From assembly GCA_015058655.1 (NCBI GenBank), contig SVBX01000004.1:62001-126000 (forward strand): a stretch of DNA of 64,000 bases, read 5' to 3'. Below are positions 24,174 through 32,698 of the stretch, in pieces (within the stretch, counting starts at the first letter, position 1; each line of letters begins with the position of its first letter). Made by a program: the position numbers and the translations under genes. The notes below the pieces were generated by a model. That model made no database searches, was not told the DNA's origin, and worked only from the letters and a program-made list of their open reading frames with translations. The stretch comes from Pseudoselenomonas ruminantium. Its GTDB lineage: Bacteria; Bacillota; Negativicutes; Selenomonadales; Selenomonadaceae.

Positions 24174-26394
24174 AGATTCTATAACCGTTCCGTCCCCCTT
24201 CTTTCACAGCATAGAGTGCCTTGTCTGCCCGGCTGAAAATCTCGTCGTAGGTCAGGTCGGCGCTGTTTATCAGGGCGATGCCGATGCTGGCAGACAGCGG
24301 TGGGCGTTGCACCGGATCTAGTTCATGGGCGGCATTGAGCAGCCTTTGGGCGAAGGCGTGGAGGGCGTTTTCGGGGATGTTCCTGAGATACAGCACGAAC
24401 TCGTCCCCGCCGAAGCGTCCCACGCCGTCACGGTGGCGGGTGAGGCGGATGAGGGCGTGGGCGAAGTCTTTCAGTATGTCATCGCCGTACTGATGGCCCT
24501 GGGTGTCATTGGCTTCTTTGAAATGGTCCAGGTCTGCGATGATGAAGGCATCGGAGACCGGCTGGTCAGGCTTCAGCAGGCTGAGGTTCTTTTTCACGAA
24601 GGCTTCCATGGCAGCCTTGTTCAGCACGCCGGTGAGGGCATCTGTTTCTGCCTGTTCCTTGTAGGCATCACGGGATTTCTGGGCTTCACGGAGCTCCTGC
24701 AGGGTTTCTCCCAGTTCATGGTTGGTCTGGGTGAGCGCCTTTCTCTGGCGTATTACCTGCCTGTTGTGATGGATGGAAAAGATCAGGGTGGTGAGGAGCA
24801 GCAGGAAGACGCCTACGGCGAATCCTGACTGAAGGGGGTAGTGGCTGAAGAGGTAGGCGGTGGAGATGCTGGGGTGGGTGTCAAGGCCACGGCTCCGCAC
24901 CAGCCGATCTACCTGTTCGGTGGAAATCCGCAGGATGGATTTGTTGAGCACGGTCTTAAGGACTGGGGGCAGGTTTTTGCTGATGACGATGCATACGGGG
25001 ATTTTCACGGAGATGGTAGGCACTGCTGTGAGAGTGGGGTACATGAGCAGGGCGCGCTCTGCCTGCAGATGCATGGTATCGATGAGGGCGTAGTCAGCAT
25101 CTCCCCGTCGCACTGCCTCCAGGCAGTCATGCATATCATCGTATTGGTAAAAGCTCCAGCCGATCAGCTCATTCTGCAGATACACCAGCCCCGAAGGGGA
25201 TTGGCGGGTTATCATGGCCAGCCGGTGGGGCTCGGTGGTGAGCTTGGAGAAATCCTCGGAGGTGGGGCCGATGAAGGTCATTTCCTGGGCAAAGAGGGGG
25301 TTGCTGTAGGCAAACTGGCTGTAGTTTTGGGTATGGGCGGAGTAGGTGTCGATGATGAGGTCAGCCTTTCCCTCTTTCAAGGCCTCAGCGGCATCCTCAT
25401 AGTTGGCGTAATGGTTGAATTCAAAGGAAAAGCCTGAGGTATTGGCGAGGAGCCGGAAGAGGTCCGGATAGATGCCCTGCACCTTGTCAAGGGCGGTGGT
25501 GTGCTCTACATAGGGGGGCAGGCTGCTGAAAAAGGCTACTTTCAGTGGGGCGCTGCGCCTGATATAAGTGCTTTCCTCCGGTGTGTAGGTAGTGATGAGG
25601 GGGCGCAGGTAGGTCCGGAAGCGCTCATGCATCTGCAGCACATATTCAGGGTCATCCTGTCGGAGCTGGTCGTCTGCCCGGTCAAGGTCATCCAGCAGGT
25701 GCTTGTTCTCTTTCAGGGCTGCGATGTTGGTAGGTATCAGGTCAAAGGCCAGCAGGAAGGTTTCCTCGCCAGCGAAATTGGTAGTGCTGTCCAGCACCAG
25801 GTTGATTTCCTGGGCGTGCAGGGCTCTCAGCATCTCCTCCTGATTGGCATAGATGCGCGGCTGCAGGTTCAGCTTGTTATCCTGGCAGAACTTCATGAAG
25901 GCTTCATTGATAGGGCGGTTTTCGTACAGCCCCACAGAGACGCCGTCCAGATTGGACAGGTCACGGGAATGATAGTGTTTTTCCCCTTCCCGGGTATAGA
26001 GGGCTATGGTGTCCAGAAAGAAGTTGTGCTTGGTATATGACAGTTCCTCCTGCCGGGCAGGATTAGGCTCCATGGGCAGAAGCAGGTCAATATCGCCCTG
26101 CCGGAGCCGGTTTAGCCCCTCCTGGGGGGGGACTTCTACCAGTTCGTAGGTCCAGTCAAGGTATTTTGCCAGCTCTGTCAGATGCTGGCCGTAGAAGTGG
26201 CGCACATCCAGAGAACTGGCCACGGAGGGATCCGGGCGCAGGTAGCCTATGCGCACAGTGATGGGGGCGGCCTCATGCGGGGCAGGGGGCGGTGGTGCCA
26301 GGGTACCATCCGGGCCGCGCTGATCCTGCCAGAGCACGCTGCAGAGCAGGAGCACGACAGCCAGAATGGGCACCAGGAAGAGTTTGTATGACAT
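24163..26394 (-). CDS. membrane diguanylate cyclase with two periplasmic binding domains
   Basis: 743 residues from ATG 26394 (AGGAGTG 8 bp before); longer frames upstream run through the DnaA-box region and are unlikely. An N-terminal membrane segment (KLFLVPILAVVLLLCSVLW) precedes two tandem PBP family 3 sensor domains (ITVRIGYLRPDPSVASS and APLKVAFFSSLPPYVEHT). A membrane helix near residues 560-585 and a short coiled coil lead to a GGDEF domain: DALTGVLNKAAMEAF, DLDHFKEANDTQGHQYGDD and the intact signature RFGGDEFVLYL. It should make cyclic di-GMP in response to a small periplasmic ligand. Confidence 0.9.
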   Translation of the reverse strand: MSYKLFLVPILAVVLLLCSVLWQDQRGPDGTLAPPPPAPHEAAPITVRIGYLRPDPSVASSLDVRHFYGQHLTELAKYLDWTYELVEVPPQEGLNRLRQGDIDLLLPMEPNPARQEELSYTKHNFFLDTIALYTREGEKHYHSRDLSNLDGVSVGLYENRPINEAFMKFCQDNKLNLQPRIYANQEEMLRALHAQEINLVLDSTTNFAGEETFLLAFDLIPTNIAALKENKHLLDDLDRADDQLRQDDPEYVLQMHERFRTYLRPLITTYTPEESTYIRRSAPLKVAFFSSLPPYVEHTTALDKVQGIYPDLFRLLANTSGFSFEFNHYANYEDAAEALKEGKADLIIDTYSAHTQNYSQFAYSNPLFAQEMTFIGPTSEDFSKLTTEPHRLAMITRQSPSGLVYLQNELIGWSFYQYDDMHDCLEAVRRGDADYALIDTMHLQAERALLMYPTLTAVPTISVKIPVCIVISKNLPPVLKTVLNKSILRISTEQVDRLVRSRGLDTHPSISTAYLFSHYPLQSGFAVGVFLLLLTTLIFSIHHNRQVIRQRKALTQTNHELGETLQELREAQKSRDAYKEQAETDALTGVLNKAAMEAFVKKNLSLLKPDQPVSDAFIIADLDHFKEANDTQGHQYGDDILKDFAHALIRLTRHRDGVGRFGGDEFVLYLRNIPENALHAFAQRLLNAAHELDPVQRPPLSASIGIALINSADLTYDEIFSRADKALYAVKEGGRNGYRIYGE

Positions 26395-26476
26395 GGTGAA
26401 AACACTCCTGATAGTCAAGGTTCTTTTCTGGATATATTTGCCAAAGATAGTGAAATTCCTCCCTGCAGGCAGAGTT

Positions 26477-26670
26477 TTATCCACAAGGGAACAAATGCAC
26501 GAAAGTCCTATACTGTGGATAATTACGCCATCGGGGCAGTATTTTTTGCGACTTATCCACACTTTCCACAGGATAAACTGTGCACAGTGTGGATAAGTTG
26601 TGTTTTTGATGGCTATAATCTGAAAGTTGTATGTAAGGGACATATGTCTGCCTTGTTGCCCTGTGGATAG
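26477..26670. other. cluster of DnaA boxes
   Basis: Four perfect 9-mers TTATCCACA: 26477-26485 (+), 26514-26522 (-), 26553-26561 (+), 26588-26596 (-), plus CTATCCACA at 26662-26670 (-). The first four start 35-39 bp apart and alternate in orientation. An AT-rich stretch follows. No dnaA or dnaN gene is nearby. Likely a DnaA-binding control site; oriC itself cannot be excluded from the sequence alone. Confidence 0.8.
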
Positions 26671-26683
26671 TTATGATATATTA
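26655..26683 (+). promoter_or_regulatory. possible ung promoter overlapping a DnaA box
   Basis: TTGCCC, about 17 bp, TATTAA; the last DnaA box lies in the spacer, so DnaA could affect this promoter. Confidence 0.4.
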
Positions 26684-26798
26684 AATAAGGTTAATGGACC
26701 AGGGCAGCGGTGGCGAAATCTTCAAATAAAATCTTTGCCGCTGGAAGGAATTTTGCCCTTTGACGGTTAAATATCGAATGTAGAAAGAGGCGCTTGCG

Positions 26799-27473
26799 AT
26801 GGAAATTTTCAAGAATGACTGGCAGGAACTTCTGGCACCTGAGATGCAGAAACCTTATTACAGGGAACTGCGTCAATTCCTCATAGGGGAGTATCGGACG
26901 CGCCGCATTTATCCGGATATGTATTCGATCTTCAATGCGCTGCATTATACAGCCTATGCAGATGCCAAGGTGGTTATCCTGGGGCAGGACCCCTATCATG
27001 GGCCGGGGCAGGCTCACGGCCTGTCCTTTTCTGTCCTGCCGGGAGTGCCTGCGCCGCCGTCTCTCATCAATATTTTCAAAGAACTCCAGGATGATCTGGG
27101 CTGCGCTGTGCCCAACAACGGCTGCCTGAAGCCCTGGGCAGAGCAGGGGGTATTGCTCCTCAATGCGGTGCTGACGGTGCGGGAGCATCAGGCGGCCTCC
27201 CATCAGGGACACGGCTGGGAGCAGTTCACCGACCATATCATCGAGCTGCTGAATGAGAGAGAGAAGCCCCTGGCGTTCATCCTCTGGGGCAGCCCTGCCC
27301 GCAGGAAAAAGTCCATGATCACGAATCCCCATCATTTCATCGTGGAAAGCCCGCATCCGAGTCCTTTGTCAGCTTTCCGCGGCTTTTTTGGCAGCAAGCC
27401 TTTTTCGAGGGTGAATGAGTTCCTGGTAAAGACAGGGCAGGAACCCATTGATTGGCAGCTGCCAAATATCTAG
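26799..27473 (+). CDS. ung: uracil-DNA glycosylase
   Basis: 224 residues, typical family 1 UDG. It removes uracil from DNA to start base-excision repair. The water-activating loop [18 protein letters not shown] places the catalytic Asp at residue 64, and [13 protein letters not shown] contains the catalytic His and the DNA-intercalating Leu loop. It starts behind AGAGGCG. It is transcribed away from the DnaA-box cluster and is followed by a MITE-like element. Confidence 0.96.
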   Translation: MEIFKNDWQELLAPEMQKPYYRELRQFLIGEYRTRRIYPDMYSIFNALHYTAYADAKVVILGQDPYHGPGQAHGLSFSVLPGVPAPPSLINIFKELQDDLGCAVPNNGCLKPWAEQGVLLLNAVLTVREHQAASHQGHGWEQFTDHIIELLNEREKPLAFILWGSPARRKKSMITNPHHFIVESPHPSPLSAFRGFFGSKPFSRVNEFLVKTGQEPIDWQLPNI

Positions 27474-27479
27474 TCAGGC

Positions 27480-27645
27480 TAGGGCGTGTTGATTAATTCA
27501 CTCAGCCCATCTTCACGGGTCTTGACTGTCCCTGCTTCGTTGACAAATCCTCGACATAGCACCACTATGCCTGCGGTTTGTCGCCTAGCAATGGACAGCC
27601 AATCCCCGCAAATCTGGGCCAAGTTCATTTAATCAACACGCCCTA
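27480..27645. mobile_element. MITE-like element with 17-bp terminal inverted repeats
   Basis: Perfect inverted ends TAGGGCGTGTTGATTAA (27480-27496) and its complement (27629-27645). TA at each end may be the target duplication. The interior has CATAGCACCACTATGCCT, also found in the element at 46677-46836. There is no coding capacity. Confidence 0.75.
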
Positions 27646-27691
27646 AGGCCATGCCCTGAGCGCTTTGGCAATGATATTCTATTGAAGAGAG

Positions 27692-29242
27692 GTGACCCTC
27701 ATGACCTTGCTGTTTTTTGCCATCCTCCCTATCCTCTGGCTCATTGTGGCCCTGTCCGGGCTGAAGATGGCTGCCTGGAAGGCCTGCCCCGTGGCGCTGG
27801 TGCTTTCCTTCTTTGCCAGCGTGCTTTACTTCGGCATGCCCTGGGAGTACACAGCCAGCGCCATGCTGGAGGGGACGGCGCTGGCCTGCTGGCCCATCCT
27901 GCTCATCATTACGGCTACTATCTATACTTATCATTTGTCTGTGCACACAGGGGGCATGGAGGTCATCAAGGCCATGCTCACCTCCGTCAGCTCGGACTAT
28001 CGGGTGCTGATACTGCTCATCGCTTTTGGCTTTGGGGGCTTTCTGGAGGGCATGGCAGGCTTTGGCACTGCCGTGGCCATTCCTGCCAGCATGCTGGCGG
28101 GCATGGGCATCAATCCCGTCAGTGCTGTAGGAGTGTGCCTGGTGGCGAATTTCGTGCCTTCGGCCTATGGCTCCATCGGTATTCCGCTGGTGACTACCGC
28201 AGGCATCATGGGCACCAGCGCTGTGCAGCTGGCTACCTATGTGGCCCTGCAGACGGCGGTGCTGGGGCTTTTCTGCCCCCTGCTCATGGTGGTCATTGCC
28301 GGAGGGGGGACGAAGGCCTTGAAGGGCATGCTGCCCATCTGTTTTGCGGCAGGCCTGAGCTATGTGCTGGCCCAGCTGGGAGTTTCTTACTTCCTGGGGC
28401 CGGAGCTGGCAGGTGTCACCGGCGCTATCTGCACCATGGGGGCCATCATCGGCACCGTGAAGCTCTTTCCGCCCCAGGACGAAGAATATGTCATGAAGCG
28501 GTCAGCGCAGGAGCAGATTGACAGCCGCACGGCCTTCATGGCCTGGTTGCCCTTCCTGCTGATTTTCGTCCTGCTGCTGCTCACCAGCAAGCTGGTGCCT
28601 TCGGTGTATGACTCTATCTCCCAGGTCCGCACCTCTGTGCTGATTTACAAGGGCGAAGGTGGCACGCCTTATACCTTCCAATGGATAGCCACTCCGGGCA
28701 TGGTGATCTTCTTTGCCACCTTCCTCAGCGGCTTCATCCAGAAGACGCCTTTGGCAGATATGCTGAAGGTGCTGAAGTCCACTTTCTTCAGCTTGAAGCC
28801 TACCTTCATCACCCTCATCAGCATCATCGCCACTGCCAAGGTCATGGGCTACAGCGGCATGACCACTACCATTGCTGACCACACGGTGGATGCAACGGGG
28901 CTTATGTACCCGGCCATTGCCGCCTTCATCGGCTCCGTGGGCGGCTTCATCACCGGTTCCTGCACCAGCACTTGCATCCTTTTGGGCAAGCTGCAGCTTG
29001 ATGCAGCCGTGGCCGTGGGGGCAGGAGCCAATACCCAGGTGTGGATTGCGGCCGCCAACGCAGTAGGGGCCTGCGCAGGCAAGCTCATCGCCCCCCAGAG
29101 CATAGCCATAGGCGTGGCCGCCATCGGCGCGGCGGGCAAGGGGAGTGAAAGCAGGATACTATCTGTGTCCATGAAGGTATATATACCCTTTATGATTGTG
29201 CTGGGGTTGCTGGTGTACTTCGGTGCCGGGGTGCTGGATTAG
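27692..29242 (+). CDS. lldP: L-lactate permease family transporter
   Basis: 516 residues, mostly hydrophobic with 12-14 predicted membrane helices. Proton-coupled lactate/glycolate uptake. Family signatures: FGFGGFLEGMAGFGTAVAIP, VANFVPSAYGSIGIPLVT, and late VGGFITGSCTSTCILLGKLQ and VWIAAANAVGACAGKLIAPQ. It starts 7 bp behind AGAGGTG and is followed 10 bp later by larB, giving a two-gene lactate unit. Confidence 0.93.
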   Translation: MTLMTLLFFAILPILWLIVALSGLKMAAWKACPVALVLSFFASVLYFGMPWEYTASAMLEGTALACWPILLIITATIYTYHLSVHTGGMEVIKAMLTSVSSDYRVLILLIAFGFGGFLEGMAGFGTAVAIPASMLAGMGINPVSAVGVCLVANFVPSAYGSIGIPLVTTAGIMGTSAVQLATYVALQTAVLGLFCPLLMVVIAGGGTKALKGMLPICFAAGLSYVLAQLGVSYFLGPELAGVTGAICTMGAIIGTVKLFPPQDEEYVMKRSAQEQIDSRTAFMAWLPFLLIFVLLLLTSKLVPSVYDSISQVRTSVLIYKGEGGTPYTFQWIATPGMVIFFATFLSGFIQKTPLADMLKVLKSTFFSLKPTFITLISIIATAKVMGYSGMTTTIADHTVDATGLMYPAIAAFIGSVGGFITGSCTSTCILLGKLQLDAAVAVGAGANTQVWIAAANAVGACAGKLIAPQSIAIGVAAIGAAGKGSESRILSVSMKVYIPFMIVLGLLVYFGAGVLD

Positions 29243-29252
29243 TGGAGGATGT

Positions 29253-29999
29253 ATGGATTCTTATAGAAGCGTTTTGGAAGCAGTGAGAGAGGGGAAGACA
29301 AGCGTAGAGGAGGCTTTGCTGCAGCTGCAGAAGGAGCCTTTTGCAGATATCGGCCTGGCCAAGATAGATTTTCACCGCAGGCTGCGTAAAGGTGCCCAGG
29401 AGGTTGTTTACGGGGCGGGCAAGACGGCAGGGCAGATAGCCGCCATCCTGCAGGCCATGGAAGCAAGAAATGCCCTGCCGGTGCTTATTACCCGCCTGGA
29501 GGAGGAAAAGGCGCTGAAGGTGCAGGAAGCCGTGCCGGCTCTGACATATCATCCTGAGGGAAGAATTGGCATCTTAGGAGAGGTGCCGGAGCCCGATGGC
29601 AAGGGCAAAGTGCTGGTGCTCACCGCCGGCACCAGCGACATTCCCGTGGCAGAGGAAGCGGCTCTCACGGCTGAGTTCCTGGGCAATGAGGTGGTGCGCT
29701 GCTATGATGCAGGGGTAGCAGGCCTGCACAGGCTGCTGGCCCATCTGGATGAGATCATGGAAGCCCGGGTCATCATTGCCATTGCCGGCATGGAGGGGGC
29801 GCTGCCCAGCGTGGTAGGGGGTCTTGCTTCCTGCCCGGTGCTGGCAGTGCCCACCAGCGTGGGCTACGGCGCTTCCCTGGGAGGGATTTCAGCCCTGCTG
29901 TCCATGCTGAATTCCTGCGCCAGCGGCGTGTCGGTGGTGAATATAGACAATGGCTTCGGGGCGGCTTTTCAGGCCAGCCTCATCAATCATCTGGCATGA
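29253..29999 (+). CDS. larB: pyridinium-3,5-biscarboxylic acid mononucleotide synthase LarB
   Basis: 248 residues from ATG 29253 (GGAGG before it). LarB carboxylates and hydrolyses nicotinic acid adenine dinucleotide, the first step to the nickel-pincer cofactor of lactate racemase. Its PurE-like C-terminal half has LTAGTSDIPVAEEA, YDAGVAGLHRLL, IAGMEGALPSVVGGL and PTSVGYGASLGGI, with VVNIDNGFGAA at the end; these are specific to LarB. The gene is coupled to the lactate permease. LarC, LarE and the racemase LarA are not in the window. Confidence 0.9.
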   Translation: MDSYRSVLEAVREGKTSVEEALLQLQKEPFADIGLAKIDFHRRLRKGAQEVVYGAGKTAGQIAAILQAMEARNALPVLITRLEEEKALKVQEAVPALTYHPEGRIGILGEVPEPDGKGKVLVLTAGTSDIPVAEEAALTAEFLGNEVVRCYDAGVAGLHRLLAHLDEIMEARVIIAIAGMEGALPSVVGGLASCPVLAVPTSVGYGASLGGISALLSMLNSCASGVSVVNIDNGFGAAFQASLINHLA

Positions 30000-30026
30000 A
30001 AAAAGCAGCCCTCGGGCTGCTTTTTA
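30000..30026. terminator. bidirectional terminator
   Basis: AAAAAGCAGCC/GGCTGCTTTTT between the convergent larB and VanW genes. Confidence 0.85.
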
Positions 30027-31265
30027 CTCTGTTTCTTCGCTGTAATGGTCGGTATGGAGGAATTCATTGCTGATGCCTTGGCCGTTTTTCGTCCACACCC
30101 TGTATAGGGAGGGGTGCAGATGGCTGCCCTCGGTGTAGAGGGAAATCTGGCATCCATCCAGGTCTGCTCCCACGCCTGCCACATAGATGGTGATGCTGCT
30201 GCCAGTGCAGCTGGAGAAGAGGTAGACATTGTGGGGGAGCTGGTTGCGGAATGTGAAGTCCAGCAGGCCGTCCGCTACCGTGGCATCGCGCCCTGCAGGG
30301 ACATAGGACGAGGGGTAGAAGTGGGCGGTGCGCTCCACTGGGGTCAGGCCTGCCAGCAAGATGGCGTTGTAGAGAGTGGAACTGACCTGGCAGACTCCGC
30401 CGCCGCTGTCCATAGCGTGCTTCCCATCGATGATGACACCTGCATCCAGGAAGCCATTGGCTTTGGAGCGGGGGCCCACTGCGTTGTTGAAGGAGAAGAC
30501 TTCCCCGCTGCGTACCAACTGCTGGTTCAGCTTCCCTGCGGCCAACTCGATGTTATGCCCCCTGTCCCCGGGGTAGTAGCTGGTGGTGTAGCTGGCCAGG
30601 ATAGTGTTCAGCGGGGAGAGGTCTGAGGTCTTCACTGCCGGGGCTGTGACTGCGGGGGCCAGGGCCAGCTTCAGGGGCAGATGCAGTTCCTTGAGGTAGA
30701 GCCCAATCTTTTCCAGCAGTTCTTCCTTGGGCAGGGCGGAGCCGTTGCGTCCCGGCAGGAGCTTCAGGCTGCCGTCTGCCTGCAGGGTGAGGGCGGCGTC
30801 CTGGGGCTGCACATCTATTTCCCGGGCAATGGCGTTGATTTTTTCCTCGACGGCTTTTTCGTCATAGGTGACAGCAAGCTCGATATTCCTTTTCACAGAT
30901 GCGCTGGCCATCTGGTCAGCAACATTGGCGGCAAAAGTTTTCTCCGGGTCATGGCCTACCCGCCAGGCTTCTGCGGCGGCTTCTTCCGCATGGATTTCCA
31001 GCTTGATATCTGCGGGGCTGTATTTCCATGTCTTGTCCTGGTAAGTGAGTATCAGAGCGTCGTTGCTCAGTTTCTTCTCAGCCAGCTGGCGGAAAAAATC
31101 CTGTACCTGCTCCCGGCTCATGCCTGACAGGCGCTCCGTCCCATAGTACACGCCCATGGCCACGCGATTCTGGTTCACCACGGCCATGACAGAGGCAGGG
31201 ATGGCCACTATCAGGGCTAGGCAGGTGGCGAGGGCGAGAAGTATGTATTTTGTATTGGTGCTCAA
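30024..31265 (-). CDS. VanW family protein with peptidoglycan-binding-type repeats
   Basis: 413 residues from a TTG at 31265, about 9 bp behind GAGGTG; an in-frame GTG at 31277 overlaps that ribosome site and is less likely. One N-terminal membrane helix (ILLALATCLALIVAIPASVM), then about 200 residues resembling the putative peptidoglycan-binding domains that precede VanW in Firmicutes. The VanW domain is at the C-terminus: GEVFSFNNAVGPRSKANGF, DSGGGVCQVSSTLYNAILLA and RDATVADGLLDFTFRN. Exported, envelope-associated; exact function of VanW domains is unknown. Confidence 0.88.
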   Translation of the reverse strand: MSTNTKYILLALATCLALIVAIPASVMAVVNQNRVAMGVYYGTERLSGMSREQVQDFFRQLAEKKLSNDALILTYQDKTWKYSPADIKLEIHAEEAAAEAWRVGHDPEKTFAANVADQMASASVKRNIELAVTYDEKAVEEKINAIAREIDVQPQDAALTLQADGSLKLLPGRNGSALPKEELLEKIGLYLKELHLPLKLALAPAVTAPAVKTSDLSPLNTILASYTTSYYPGDRGHNIELAAGKLNQQLVRSGEVFSFNNAVGPRSKANGFLDAGVIIDGKHAMDSGGGVCQVSSTLYNAILLAGLTPVERTAHFYPSSYVPAGRDATVADGLLDFTFRNQLPHNVYLFSSCTGSSITIYVAGVGADLDGCQISLYTEGSHLHPSLYRVWTKNGQGISNEFLHTDHYSEETE

Positions 31266-31386
31266 GGTGCTTTTCACCTCTTTTTCATATAGTCTCAAGA
31301 AATCATAGCACACGGATAGGAGAAAAACAACGCCTTTTGACGGCAGGCGTGAGAGAAGGTAAACTTATCTCAGGGGAGGTGAGCAC

Positions 31387-31731
31387 ATGGAAGAAAAAAT
31401 CATCAAGCTCTCCTTTGGCAGGCTGAAAATCGCGGTCAGGCCGGTGGGGGCGGATTATCTGCTGCTGATAACAGGGGGGAGGGAGCATCTGGGCTGCACG
31501 GTGATGGCAGAGCCACGCCCTTCCTTGACAGGCGCAGGCATCAGCGCCACATCCTCCGTCCTGAATGCTTCCGGCCACAAGGATGAGTTCATCTGCCGGC
31601 CCTTGGCGGAAAAGCTTTCTGCCCAAAAGAATGCCCGGGTGATCTGCGCCGGCGGTTTCCATATAGACAACATAAGCCCCGCCCAGCTGAAGGAACTGAG
31701 CGAGGCCTTGGAACAGGTGGTCTGGAATTAG
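31387..31731 (+). CDS. LpdD-like prenylated-flavin chaperone family protein
   Basis: 114 residues behind GGGAGGTG. The pattern DYLLLITGGREHLGCTVMAE, SSVLNASGHKDEF and AGGFHIDNIS matches the small proteasome-assembly-chaperone-like family that includes LpdD, an accessory of UbiD-type decarboxylases. No UbiD or UbiX gene is visible in this window, so its partner must be elsewhere or its role is different. The stop codon overlaps that of the convergent UPF0291 gene. Confidence 0.65.
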   Translation: MEEKIIKLSFGRLKIAVRPVGADYLLLITGGREHLGCTVMAEPRPSLTGAGISATSSVLNASGHKDEFICRPLAEKLSAQKNARVICAGGFHIDNISPAQLKELSEALEQVVWN

Positions 31732-31919
31732 TGCTTGGGAGCCTTGGGGTCATCTACGAATTCGATGGCGTCCAGCATATTTTTCATCTGGCCCCGGATA
31801 TTGCCCAGGTACTGGGCATAGAGTTCTTTCTGCTCGGCAGTTTCCTCAGGGGAAAGGCCTTCGCTGCGCTTCTTGCGGGCCAATTCATTTATGCGGCTGA
31901 TCATTTCTTTGGTAATCAT
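31728..31919 (-). CDS. UPF0291/DUF896 (YnzC-type) protein
   Basis: 63 residues from ATG 31919 behind GAAAGGA. MISRINELARKKRSEGLSPE and EQKELYAQYLGNIRGQM are the family hallmarks: a short helical hairpin protein, regulated by LexA in Bacillus. No LexA box was looked for beyond the promoter. It overlaps the convergent LpdD-like gene by 4 bp with no terminator between. Confidence 0.9.
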   Translation of the reverse strand: MITKEMISRINELARKKRSEGLSPEETAEQKELYAQYLGNIRGQMKNMLDAIEFVDDPKAPKH

Positions 31920-31942
31920 AAATGTCCTTTCTCTGGCAAAAC

Positions 31943-31972
31943 TTGATAAAACTCGAATGATGGCTGTATAAT
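31943..31972 (+). promoter_or_regulatory. promoter of the Lys/Ala-rich tail gene
   Basis: TTGATA, 18 bp, TATAAT, about 60 bp before the start. Confidence 0.65.
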
Positions 31973-32036
31973 ATACTTGCAGCATGAATCAATGGGAATG
32001 ATAAGACAAAGTTTATTTTAGCAGGGGGAAATATTT

Positions 32037-32375
32037 ATGGCAACTAAAAAGAGCGAGACTGCAACTACCAAGAAAAAGGCAGAGACCAAGACTGCAGCCA
32101 AGGCACCGGCCAAGAAGACCTATGCCTATGTGTTCTTCAACTGTGATGATGGCAAGAACCAGACTTCTATGAATATACGCTATAACAATGAGATTTTCGC
32201 GGACAAGGTTACCTCTCGCAAGGCACTCTTGGAGAAGGTGCTTTCTGAGGTAAAGGCAGGCCGGGTAAACCTTGCGGATAAGGACCTGGTCAGTGAGGCT
32301 ATCCTCAAGGGCGAGCCCCAGGAGGCAAGCAAGTACATGCAGTATGGCACCATTGAGCGGGTTATCATGCACTGA
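32037..32375 (+). CDS. hypothetical protein with histone H1-like Lys/Ala tail
   Basis: 112 residues behind GCAGGGGGAAA. Residues 1-28 are a K/A/T tail (TKKKAETKTAAKAPAKKT) like the basic tails of histone H1-type bacterial proteins. Residues 29-112 form a compact domain (TYAYVFFNCDDGKNQTSMN, then LLEKVLSEVKAGRVNLADK). The tail suggests nucleic-acid binding; the domain is not recognised. Its last ten codons are duplicated downstream as part of a 158-bp tandem repeat. Confidence 0.65.
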   Translation: MATKKSETATTKKKAETKTAAKAPAKKTYAYVFFNCDDGKNQTSMNIRYNNEIFADKVTSRKALLEKVLSEVKAGRVNLADKDLVSEAILKGEPQEASKYMQYGTIERVIMH

Positions 32376-32661
32376 GGCATGCTAAGGCGTTCCGGACATG
32401 GGCATGGCAACGCTCCACTTGAGATTTTTCCTGCGGAAAAATTTCACACATTCCGCTTATGCCATGCCCATGCCCCTCACTTACGGCAGCTAAATTGAAA
32501 TTTGGCACCATAGAGTTGGTTATTATGCGCTGAGGCATGCTGAGGCGCTCCGGACATGGGCATGGCAACGCTCCACTTGAGATTTTTCCTGCGGAAAAAT
32601 TTCACATGTTCCGCTTATGCCACACCCATGTCCCTCACTTACGGCAGCTAAATCAAAACCG
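32346..32661. repeat. tandem duplication of a 158-bp unit carrying a palindromic element
   Basis: Unit 1 (32346-32503) and unit 2 (32504-32661) are near-identical. Each starts with the last codons of the upstream gene, continues with GGACATGGGCATGGCAACGC, a TTTTTCCTGCGGAAAAA hairpin and the inverse TATGCCATGCCCATG segment, and ends CTCACTTACGGCAGCTAAA. Related sequence lies at 51279-51473. Confidence 0.85.
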
Positions 32662-32687
32662 GGCAGAACGAACTGCCCGGTTTTTTC
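32655..32687. terminator. bidirectional terminator
   Basis: AAAACCGGGCAG/CTGCCCGGTTTT followed by TT, just before the AEC transporter stop codon on the other strand. Confidence 0.9.
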
Positions 32688-32698
32688 ATTGTGCAATT

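Noticed and set aside
26395-26643. N-terminal extension of the diguanylate cyclase through the DnaA-box region
   Set aside because: The extension has no protein-like features, and ATG 26394 has a well-spaced ribosome site before a membrane segment.
26395-26798. Chromosomal origin oriC
   Set aside because: The boxes fit, but no dnaA, dnaN or other usual origin neighbours are present; kept as a DnaA-box cluster instead.
32346-32661. Possible CRISPR array
   Set aside because: Only two long tandem units, no short repeats with unique spacers, and no cas genes.
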